From positions 1 through 64,000 of the forward strand of contig NZ_RQXW01000020.1 in the NCBI RefSeq assembly GCF_003957515.1: DNA of 64,000 nt, in the 5' to 3' direction. The position numbers and the translations under genes were made by a program. Below are positions 1 to 6,713 of this stretch, piece after piece; positions within the stretch are counted from its first letter, which is position 1; every line of letters starts with the position of its first letter. The notes under the pieces are model-generated. The model searched no databases, was not told the DNA's origin, and was given only the letters and a program-made list of their open reading frames with translations. The stretch comes from Amphritea opalescens (lineage in GTDB: Bacteria; Pseudomonadota; Gammaproteobacteria; Pseudomonadales; Balneatricaceae).

Positions 1-90
1 GCTATCCATTCGAGTCAAGAAAATTTCTTTACGTGTTTTACGACGTTTGTTGTTGAATTCGCTGTCGGCAAAGGTAAGTTGATGTGGCAT
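1..90 (-). CDS. IS5-family transposase, N-terminal 30 residues
   Basis: This is the 5' end of a DDE transposase gene reading leftward out of the window. The 30 codons encode a start typical of IS5 transposases: a short QLTFADSEF segment, then a basic [11 protein letters not shown] stretch. It sits 59 bp inside the terminal repeat, as expected for IS5. The catalytic domain is outside the window, so activity cannot be judged. Confidence 0.85.
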   Translation of the reverse strand, partial: MPHQLTFADSEFNNKRRKTRKEIFLTRMDS

Positions 91-149
91 GGTCAGGCTC
101 GAAGATTAAAAATAAATTGTCTCATGAACAGGGCTTATTCGCATCTTCC
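1..149 (-). mobile_element. IS5-family insertion sequence, one end only (cut by window edge)
   Basis: The terminal inverted repeat is visible at 134-149; read from outside it is GGAAGATGCGAATAAG, one base from the IS5 repeat as I remember it. The next four bases outward, CTAA at 150-153, fit the YTAR target of IS5. The transposase start lies inside, at position 90, pointing away from this end. The rest of the element is left of the window. The insertion separates a host gene (150-562) from its 5' part. Confidence 0.85.
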
Positions 150-562
150 CTAATCGCAAAGGTCAAATTGAGGATGGCTTTTCTACTCATTATTCTGAAG
201 CATATTTTTCTTCTATACCCACCTTATTAGCGTTATCCGAAGGTATAGGGAGAGATTTATATCCTGGTATTGGTCTTTTTTCGAAGCAGCAAGGTAAGCC
301 CAAAACCAATGATATATTTGACTCAGTTTCTGGCTTAGAGGTTTTTGAAGAGGCTGTATTAAAACCATTACGTGTAGCTAGTGATGTTACCAAAACAATT
401 ACAAATCCAACAGAAGAGGAAAAGCAGCTATTTAATCGGCATCTAATAATGCATGGAAACTCCGATTCATATGGAAGCAAAGTAAATAGCTTAAAAGCTA
501 TCAGCCTTGTATTTTTTGTGCATAAATCATTAACGCATTTAAATAGTGCCACACACACATAA
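150..562 (+). pseudogene. 3' fragment of a HEPN-like hypothetical gene, interrupted by IS5
   Basis: An open frame without a start codon runs from the IS boundary to TAA at 560-562, about 136 codons. It is AT-rich. Near its C-terminus it has FNRHLIMHGNSDSYG followed by a hydrophobic helix. RHLIMH fits the R-(N/D/H)-X3-H motif of HEPN ribonuclease domains (seen motif; the family assignment is inference). Its 5' end is displaced beyond the IS element or lost. It is followed directly by an attC-like palindrome, so it was probably a gene cassette. The opposite-strand ORF in this region has no support. Confidence 0.6.
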
Positions 563-613
563 CAAACAGAGACAGTCGGACGGCTTCGTCGCCCACTGCT
601 TTGGGCGTTAAGG
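557..613 (+). repeat. attC-like site A (integron cassette recombination site)
   Basis: This site overlaps the stop codon of the truncated gene. It starts ACATAACAAAC and ends GGGCGTTAAGG, resembling the outer R''/R' boxes of attC (RYYYAAC and GTTRRRY, one mismatch in each). The inner part folds as an imperfect hairpin (CAGT..GGACG / CGTC..ACTG around GCTT) with unpaired bases, as in attC. Family assignment is inference. Confidence 0.5.
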
Positions 614-635
614 TTCTTATCTGTGAGGATGAAAA

Positions 636-1184
636 ATGAATATTTGGAATCAAGATGCATATTTAAAGGCATGGAACTTTGCCTCTAGCATTCATCTAGG
701 ACAAACGATACCTGGTAGTGATATTCCATATATCAACCACCTAGGCCTCGTTAGCATGGAAGCAACTGCCGCAATAGCGATGGGTACCAATATTGAGAAC
801 CCCAATTTACTTGTTCTTTGTGCATTGCTGCATGATTCAATTGAGGATACAAAAACCACTTTTGAAGATATTAAACATGAATTTGGGATAGAGGTAGCAA
901 ATGGGGTTTTGGCGCTAAGTAAAAACGAAAAGTTACCTACAAAAATGGAGCAAATGGACGATAGTCTTCGCCGAATTAAACAGCAACCCATAGAAGTTTG
1001 GATGGTTAAGTTATGTGACAGGATTACAAATCTACAACCACCTCCGAAGCATTGGGATACAGGTAAAATATCAAGATACAAAGAAGAAGCCTATTGTATT
1101 TTGAATGAGTTGGGTGAGGCTAATCAGTTTCTGGCGGAAAGATTGCGATTAAAGATCGAAAATTATAGTCAGTATGTGAAATAA
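636..1184 (+). CDS. HD-domain hydrolase, SpoT/MESH1-like
   Basis: The 182-residue protein is a single HD-type hydrolase domain resembling the (p)ppGpp hydrolase half of SpoT. Visible motifs are INHLGLVSMEA near residue 34, ALLHDSIEDT near 63 (HD motif plus ED) and VKLCDRITNL near 123, matching SpoT HDxxED and DRxxN signatures. No synthetase, TGS or ACT domain is present, so it would be a stand-alone hydrolase; ppGpp as substrate is inference. A GAGG ribosome site lies upstream of the ATG. It is AT-rich, lies between two attC-like palindromes and has no obvious promoter, all as in an integron cassette. Confidence 0.75.
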   Translation: MNIWNQDAYLKAWNFASSIHLGQTIPGSDIPYINHLGLVSMEATAAIAMGTNIENPNLLVLCALLHDSIEDTKTTFEDIKHEFGIEVANGVLALSKNEKLPTKMEQMDDSLRRIKQQPIEVWMVKLCDRITNLQPPPKHWDTGKISRYKEEAYCILNELGEANQFLAERLRLKIENYSQYVK

Positions 1185-1298
1185 CTAAGCCTATATAGTC
1201 CAGTTCAACTGGACGCATTAGGGTTGTCGCGGTTTTTGCTAAAACCAAAAGCTGCAAAAACAACGCCAGCTTACGCACCCGTTAACGCGGCATTATGC
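1185..1298 (+). repeat. attC-like site B
   Basis: A long imperfect palindrome begins at the stop codon of the HD gene. Nested pairings include AGTTCAACTGG with CCAGCTT, and GTTGTCGCGGTTTTTGC with GCAAAAACAAC. It ends CCCGTTAACGCGGCATTATGC, like the right end of chromosomal-integron attC sites. At about 110 bp it is in the range of long attC sites. The exact R' box is uncertain (GTTAACG or ATTATGC). Confidence 0.45.
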
Positions 1299-1312
1299 AA
1301 TAAGGAGTAACC

Positions 1313-1714
1313 ATGAGTCCTGAGTTCAAAGGTTCTTGTTTATGTAATAGAGTGGCTTTTGTCGTTAATGGTTTCAATGAAAAAGCGGCTAACTGCTATT
1401 GTACTATGTGTCAAAAATTTCATGGTGCTGCATTTGGAACGCTAGTGGGTGTTTCTGGGTTAGTGTGGCATTCTGGTTTTGAATCTATTAAGCATTTTAC
1501 GGCGCCTAATGGAACGACTCGTTCATTTTGTAAAGAGTGTGGTTCAAGCTTAGGCTTTAGAGTTAAAAATGCTCCAATAGAGGAAATCGAATTAGCCATT
1601 GCTCTATTTAATGAGGATGTTCCCGTTGTAATTGATGCTCAAATATATACAAATTACCGCGCTAACTGGAGTCAGTTACAGCCTGATATTCCTGCATTCT
1701 GTGATGCTCGGTAG
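1313..1714 (+). CDS. GFA/CENP-V family zinc protein
   Basis: This 133-residue protein belongs to the GFA family, named for glutathione-dependent formaldehyde-activating enzyme; most members have no known substrate. The zinc-ligand pattern is complete: GSCLC near residue 7, CYCTMC near 28 and FCKECGSSL near 68. An AAGGAG ribosome site lies 6 bases before the ATG. GFA genes are frequent cargo of chromosomal integrons (established knowledge), and this one lies between attC-like palindromes. It is AT-rich compared with the chromosome to its right. Confidence 0.85.
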   Translation: MSPEFKGSCLCNRVAFVVNGFNEKAANCYCTMCQKFHGAAFGTLVGVSGLVWHSGFESIKHFTAPNGTTRSFCKECGSSLGFRVKNAPIEEIELAIALFNEDVPVVIDAQIYTNYRANWSQLQPDIPAFCDAR

Positions 1715-1808
1715 TCTTATAAAAATTGCATAGCAGGTCAGTTCAAGGTCGCTCTCAAAAAATGCTGGCAGGATTCGCTAACGCTTATCTTTTATTGTAG
1801 CGTTATAT
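1715..1808 (+). repeat. Possible degenerate attC-like site C
   Basis: This is the spacer between the GFA gene and the next small gene. It contains CAGTTCAAGG, GCTAACGCTTATC and a terminal GTAGCGTTATA, words found at both ends of attC sites. GCTAACGC and GCGTTA(T) can pair. The left box is poor, so this call rests mainly on position and similarity to sites A and B. Confidence 0.3.
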
Positions 1809-1873
1809 TTTCTAGTGTTGGTCGTCATGTTCACCTATTGCGAAAATGCAGATACAGTCATCAAGGATATAAG

Positions 1874-2371
1874 ATGGATACTAAACGGTGCGTCGCGTGT
1901 AAGGAAGAAATTTTAAAAGATGCGCTTAAATGTAAGCATTGCCTACAGATTCAGACCAAGGCTGCAAATCTGCAAAATAAGCCCGCTTTTAATTACCTGC
2001 TGATTGTATTACTCGGTGCTTTCATTATATGGATTGCTTACTACATTGTTTCAATCTCAATGAAAGAGCCGTTAGAACCAGCATTTGAGATTAGTTCATC
2101 CGCGTTGAATGTAACGATGGGGGACGAAAAACTGAATGTTCGGTGCATCGGAGACATTACCAACCCAACCTTTAAGAGATGGAGTGACTTTTCTCTACAG
2201 GCTATCTTTAAAAACGCCGATGGCAAAGTCATTGATGTTTTATATGCTGAACCGGATGTCACTATCTATCCCCGTTTTAGCTTTAAGGGGATAGTCTCTG
2301 GAGAAGGCAGTGCAGCAGAATATGAATATCATACGTGTGAGTTATCGGTGATAAATGCGGATGATTACTAA
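1874..2371 (+). CDS. Hypothetical zinc-ribbon membrane protein
   Basis: I do not recognise the family. The start at 1874 is chosen because AAGGA lies 6 bases upstream; an in-frame extension to 1838 exists but has no ribosome site. The 165-residue product begins with a zinc ribbon (CVAC near residue 6, CKHC near 21), followed by one membrane helix near residues 42-62 and an extracytoplasmic domain of about 100 residues with one late cysteine. It is the last small gene of the cassette-like array, in the same orientation and AT-rich. Confidence 0.6.
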   Translation: MDTKRCVACKEEILKDALKCKHCLQIQTKAANLQNKPAFNYLLIVLLGAFIIWIAYYIVSISMKEPLEPAFEISSSALNVTMGDEKLNVRCIGDITNPTFKRWSDFSLQAIFKNADGKVIDVLYAEPDVTIYPRFSFKGIVSGEGSAAEYEYHTCELSVINADDY

Positions 2372-3080
2372 CAGATGCTCGCCATCGAATAGGTAAACGA
2401 CAGTCATCTTTTTTGCTAAAAACAGTCTCAAAATCAACATAAACATAAACCTATGCGCCGTTGTTTGCGGCGTTCTCACCAATCATCCTGCCTCGCAATG
2501 CTTCCATCACCGTTGGTGATACCATCATTATCGAACCGACCATATTGATAGTGGTCGTTTTTGAGCACGCGCCTTAGTCATCTTGATCAGCAGAAGAGCC
2601 TAGCCCTGAAAAGCAAGCCTCGAAAAAGAATGCGTAAGATCTCTCCACAAGCCTGCAGTTGTTTTGTCGGGTTCAGCTGATGGTGTGATGGCGGCTATAT
2701 CGATCTGAAACTTGGTTGATGACTGATGTCACTGAATATTTCGTCTGTAGTAGCCAGCAAATCTAAGGTCAAGATTGCGAACAGCTGTCAGGATTTTATA
2801 TGATGCAGTAAGTGTGAGTCGTTATCAGGGCTCATCCGCGAGGGGAGATAGACATGCTATTCTTAACAGCGAGCATTGTTGGACTAAAGGGGTAAGCCGC
2901 TTCCAATTAACGATTAAGTTGGCATAAAACTGTATTTTTACCCATTTTGGTTGGGCTTTATGATGCTAGTCACGTATTTATCGTTAATAATGTTTATGCT
3001 GCACCTGCGTAATATAGAATGTAGCGAACGGTCTTGGATCAACTGTCTGACCGGTTCTAATGGCCTATGGAGTAAGTCTC
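2372..3080. other. Intergenic region, possible fourth attC-like site then no recognisable gene
   Basis: The first part (about 2368-2480) starts ACTAACAGATGC after the stop codon and ends GCCGTTGTTTGCGGCGTT, again like the ends of an attC site, but the pairing is weak. From about 2480 to 3060 both strands are full of stops. A 13-codon frame at 2853 has a GGGGAG ribosome site but no other support. This stretch marks the junction between accessory DNA and the conserved chromosome. Confidence 0.4.
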
Positions 3081-5813
3081 GTGAGTACACGATATCTCAA
3101 ACGTTTTTTTAAACCTAAATCGATTGCGGTGTTTGGAGCCTCTGAAAAAGAAAACAGTATGGGCGGCGTGGTACTGCATAATCTCATCGAGGGTGGCTAT
3201 GAGGGTAAGCTCATCGCGGTGAACAAGCGCGGATACGATAAGGTTCACGGTATTACCTGTTATAGCCATTTATCCAAGCTGCCTGAAATGCCGGATCTGG
3301 CCATTGTCTGTTCTCCACCGGAAGGGGTCGCCGATTTAGTCCGTCGGTTGGGCATAAGTGGGGTCAAAGCCGCGATGATCCTGACCGGCGGTTTATCTCG
3401 CTCCCGTAATCGGGTGGGCAAAACGGTACGGGATGAAATCATGGAGCTTGCGAAGCCCTATGGTATCCGAATACTCGGGCCTGATTGTATGGGGATGCTA
3501 GTGTCTAGCAACCATATGAATGCCAGCTTTTCTCATCTGAATATTCGTAAGGGCAAAGTCAGTTATGTTGGTCAGTCCGGCCTATTGGGCACCGCGATGA
3601 TCGACTGGGCCAACGGTCAGGAGATCGGCTTTTCCCATTTTTTGACGCTGGGTGAGGGGGTGGATATCGATCTGCCTTCTATCATCGACTATTACGCACA
3701 AGACCCTTATACCCAATCGATCCTGATTCAATTGGATCACCTTGTTGGTTCATCCCGCAATCTGCTAAGTTCTCTTCGTTCTGCCTCGCGCAATAAACTC
3801 GTGCTGGTGTTGAAATCGAATATGATTTTTGATGAAGACAAGGTGCATCAACCGGCTTTAGGTATCAAGGATGAAGATCTCGTCTATGATGCTGCGCTGC
3901 GACGCGCAGGGGTTGTGCGAGTAAAAACGGTAGACCAGCTGTATAACGCCCTAGAAACCCTATCGCGGATGAAGCCGATGCGGGGAGAGCGACTGGCGCT
4001 CGTCTGTAACGGTATGGGGCCCAATGCGTTGGCGACCGATCAGCTGTTGCGTAAGGGCGGAGAGCTGTCACAGCTATGTGATGAAACCGTAACGGCCTTG
4101 AAAGAGGTGTTACCGGATCATTGGAATCTGAAAAACCCTATCGATATGCATGCCGATGCCACCCCCGAACGCTTTGCTCAGGTGACTAAGTTGCTGACGA
4201 AAGACCCGAATGTCGATGCGGTGTTGGTGATCCATGCGCCAACGCGTATGGCGCCCGGTGCAGAGACAGCCAAGCAGGTCATCGAAGTGGCCCGTAATAC
4301 GCCGCGTAATATTCTTACCTGCTGGATGGGGCGCAGTACGGCGATAGAGTCACGAAATTATATCAATGCAGCCGGTTTACCCACCTTTATTACTCCAGAG
4401 GAAGCTGTTGATGCCTTTATGCATATGGTTGAGTTTCGCCGTAACCAAGAGGTGATGAGGCAAACCCCAGCACCCTTTATCGACCCGAATGTGCAGAACC
4501 ATATACAAGCTAAAAACTTGGTGGCCAACGCCTTAGCCGAGGGACGAGACTACCTGACCCACAGTGAAGCGACGGACCTGCTGGATCAATATGATATCCC
4601 CGTTTCCCACAGTGAATATGCCGATGATGTCGAGGGTGTGGTTGAGCTGGCGAAAAAAATGGGAGGAACGGTCGCGGTTAAGGTGATGCACACTGAGAAT
4701 GTGTATCCGTTTAATTATGACAATAGACAATCCCCCCGCTGGAAAGATTTAGCCCTGGATCTATTCTCCCCAGAAGAGGTTAGACAGGCGGCAACCAAGC
4801 TCTCGTTTCGAGTGCAGGAGCGCTTTCCTGAGGGGCCAAAAGGTTTTTGTGTACAGCAGATGAAGCGGGGTTATCAGTCGCTACAAATTAATATGGGGAT
4901 TACCCGTGATCCTGTTTTCGGCCCCTTATTGCTGTTTGGTAAAGGCGGTTATTCGGTGGATGTATTGGCCGATCGGCAGGTGATGTTACCGCCCCTTAAT
5001 CTGAGCTTGGCACGTCGGCTGATCAGCACTTCGCACATGTTTGATGTGCTGAAAGAGAGCAGTGTGCAGTTAGAGCGTGATCTGGAACAGCTCAGTGATC
5101 TGCTGATTAAACTCTCGCAGATGGTGGTTGAGTTACCTAACCTCAAAGGGTTGGAGATCAATCCGTTGCTGGTGAACCGTCGCGGTGTGTTAGCGGTGGA
5201 TGTGGCCGTCTCATTAGGCGAGCCTTCGGTGTTGGCGATCTCACCTTACCCCGAGTATTTGAGTGAGCATATATCGTTGCGTAAATCGGGCCGCAAAGCG
5301 ATCGTGCGTGCTATACGAGGAGAGGATGAACCGAGTCACCTCGCGTTTTATAACACCTTGAGTGCGGAATCGATCCGATTACGCTACTTCTACAGCCGCG
5401 GTATTCCGACGCACCAAGAGTTGGCTAACTGGACGCAGATCGATTATGACCGTGAGATGGCCTTCATTGTAACTGCGCCGAAACAGAATGAACCCGGTTG
5501 GGAAACCTTAGGTGTGGTGCGTGCGGTGACCGATGCGGACAATGTGCGGGCGGAGTTCTCTGTAGTGATTAGAGATGATTTACAGGGTGAAGGGCTTGGT
5601 GCTGTTTTGATGCAGAAGGTGATTGATTACTGTAAAGAACGGGGCACGTTAATGCTGATGGGCTCAACGCTTACGTCGAACAAAAGTATGCAGGGCTTGG
5701 CGCAAAAACTGGGCTTTAAAAATCATTACAACATGGAAGAGGATGTCGTAGAGATGGAAATGATGCTCAATGAACCGACGGAAGATTGGCAGCGTAGCCG
5801 GTTAAAAGGGTAG
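3081..5813 (+). CDS. Pat-type protein lysine acetyltransferase (NDP-forming acyl-CoA synthetase-like + GNAT)
   Basis: This protein of about 910 residues has the PatZ/YfiQ layout. A CoA-binding Rossmann domain (SIAVFGAS near residue 14) and a succinyl-CoA synthetase-like domain come first. An ATP-grasp domain lies about 480-720, and a C-terminal GNAT domain with DLQGEGLGAVLM lies near 840. In this family the protein acetylates acetyl-CoA synthetase and other metabolic enzymes (established); targets here are unknown. I chose GTG 3081 because GGAG lies 8 bases upstream and homologs start M-S-T-R-Y-L; ATG 3060 has no ribosome site. It is monocistronic and followed by a hairpin terminator. Confidence 0.9.
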   Translation: MSTRYLKRFFKPKSIAVFGASEKENSMGGVVLHNLIEGGYEGKLIAVNKRGYDKVHGITCYSHLSKLPEMPDLAIVCSPPEGVADLVRRLGISGVKAAMILTGGLSRSRNRVGKTVRDEIMELAKPYGIRILGPDCMGMLVSSNHMNASFSHLNIRKGKVSYVGQSGLLGTAMIDWANGQEIGFSHFLTLGEGVDIDLPSIIDYYAQDPYTQSILIQLDHLVGSSRNLLSSLRSASRNKLVLVLKSNMIFDEDKVHQPALGIKDEDLVYDAALRRAGVVRVKTVDQLYNALETLSRMKPMRGERLALVCNGMGPNALATDQLLRKGGELSQLCDETVTALKEVLPDHWNLKNPIDMHADATPERFAQVTKLLTKDPNVDAVLVIHAPTRMAPGAETAKQVIEVARNTPRNILTCWMGRSTAIESRNYINAAGLPTFITPEEAVDAFMHMVEFRRNQEVMRQTPAPFIDPNVQNHIQAKNLVANALAEGRDYLTHSEATDLLDQYDIPVSHSEYADDVEGVVELAKKMGGTVAVKVMHTENVYPFNYDNRQSPRWKDLALDLFSPEEVRQAATKLSFRVQERFPEGPKGFCVQQMKRGYQSLQINMGITRDPVFGPLLLFGKGGYSVDVLADRQVMLPPLNLSLARRLISTSHMFDVLKESSVQLERDLEQLSDLLIKLSQMVVELPNLKGLEINPLLVNRRGVLAVDVAVSLGEPSVLAISPYPEYLSEHISLRKSGRKAIVRAIRGEDEPSHLAFYNTLSAESIRLRYFYSRGIPTHQELANWTQIDYDREMAFIVTAPKQNEPGWETLGVVRAVTDADNVRAEFSVVIRDDLQGEGLGAVLMQKVIDYCKERGTLMLMGSTLTSNKSMQGLAQKLGFKNHYNMEEDVVEMEMMLNEPTEDWQRSRLKG

Positions 5814-5871
5814 ATGTTGAACTAATCTGCTGTGATGGATCGACGCTCAGCGGATTTATACGATAAAGAGG

Positions 5872-5903
5872 AAGGCGGGTGTATGATGCATCCGTCTTTT
5901 TTA
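5872..5903 (+). terminator. Rho-independent terminator of the Pat gene
   Basis: The 10-bp stem AAGGCGGGTG / CATCCGTCTT contains two GU pairs and a 7-base loop. It is followed by a T-rich run. Confidence 0.7.
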
Positions 5904-6079
5904 TTTGACACTTTAGCTGTCCATAGTGGTCGTTGTCTATGCAGCGCAAGGGTGCGTACTCTGTGGGGCGTCTAAGTGCTGGTAACGTAAAAGATCAATT
6001 CAGGGAAAGATTTGATCGCCAGAGTGACGAACGAAGAGATTATCTGCGATAAGGGGTTCAGTGGCGGAAGCTGTTTAGC

Positions 6080-6409
6080 TTATAAATCTGGGCAGAACAT
6101 CTCGTGTAGCGTATGAATGATACGGGTGGCGGAATCCCCTGACAGCGAGTAGTAGATCGTCTGTGACTCACGACGGGTGCTGACTAAGCCATCCTTACGT
6201 AACACGGCTAAGTGTTGAGATAGTGCCGATTGGCTCAGGTCGAGACAGTCGTTCAATTCGGTGACGGAAAGTTCTTTCCCATCTAAGTAACATAAAATAA
6301 GCAGACGACTCTCGTTGCCTAATATTTTCATGAGCTTGGCGGCTTTACTTGAATTCACTTTCATCATGGCCAAAGTATTGGGTGTCATTTGTTGAGTCGT
6401 TGTATTCAA
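6080..6409 (-). CDS. ArsR-family regulator with SqrR/BigR-type cysteine pair
   Basis: The 109-residue protein is a winged-helix ArsR/SmtB repressor with the recognition helix around SQSALSQHLAVLRKDGLV (residues 60-76). Cys40 lies in the second helix region and Cys106 near the C-terminus. Their 66-residue spacing equals that of the sensing pair in SqrR/BigR/HlyU (persulfide and oxidant sensors), and no ArsR CxC metal box is present. It is divergent from the RND operon at 6714, and a perfect inverted repeat overlaps a candidate -10 box in the shared intergenic region, so it probably represses that operon. The inducer is inference. Confidence 0.85.
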   Translation of the reverse strand: MNTTTQQMTPNTLAMMKVNSSKAAKLMKILGNESRLLILCYLDGKELSVTELNDCLDLSQSALSQHLAVLRKDGLVSTRRESQTIYYSLSGDSATRIIHTLHEMFCPDL

Positions 6410-6525
6410 TCGGTATCCCGCCTGTTTTTATAATTTGACGGAAAGCTATTTCTAGAGCTAGCGGCCAGTAAAGGTTTGGTATTCTACTGTAGCGGCGATT
6501 AATTCTCAATTTCCTCATGTAGTGC

Positions 6526-6554
6526 TTTTAAATATTAGCACACACTAATATAAT
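6526..6554 (+). promoter_or_regulatory. Candidate promoter and operator of the RND operon
   Basis: A perfect inverted repeat, ATATTAG-N6-CTAATAT, lies at 6532-6551. A TATAAT -10 box at 6549-6554 overlaps its right arm. A weak -35 (TTTTAA) lies 17 bp upstream. Repressor binding here would block RNA polymerase. The likely ligand is the divergent ArsR protein (inference). Confidence 0.6.
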
Positions 6555-6566
6555 GTCCAGATTAAA

Positions 6567-6618
6567 GTACTACCATTGGTGGTACGTGGCAAAAATATTG
6601 TTATCAATATTGTTATCA
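6567..6618 (+). repeat. Leader palindrome and 12-bp direct repeat
   Basis: Downstream of the -10 box lie an imperfect palindrome, GTACTACCA-T-TGGTGGTAC (6567-6585), and two perfect adjacent copies of ATATTGTTATCA (6595-6606 and 6607-6618). They fall in the predicted 5' leader of the RND operon. Their function is unknown; a second regulator site or an RNA structure is possible. Confidence 0.5.
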
Positions 6619-6713
6619 AAAGCACCGAACGAGAAGCCTCAATAGCAGGCATCTCTTACCGTCTTCTATAACCTGCTCCTATAAAGAGTATCGCTAATAA
6701 ACAGGAACAACCG

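Noticed and set aside
190-672. 160-codon minus-strand frame
   Set aside because: The plus strand here carries a better continuous protein with a HEPN-like motif and a stop at 562; the minus frame has no ribosome site and overlaps the next gene.
3060-3080. ATG 3060 as start of the Pat gene
   Set aside because: No ribosome site; GTG 3081 has GGAG at good spacing and matches the usual N-terminus.
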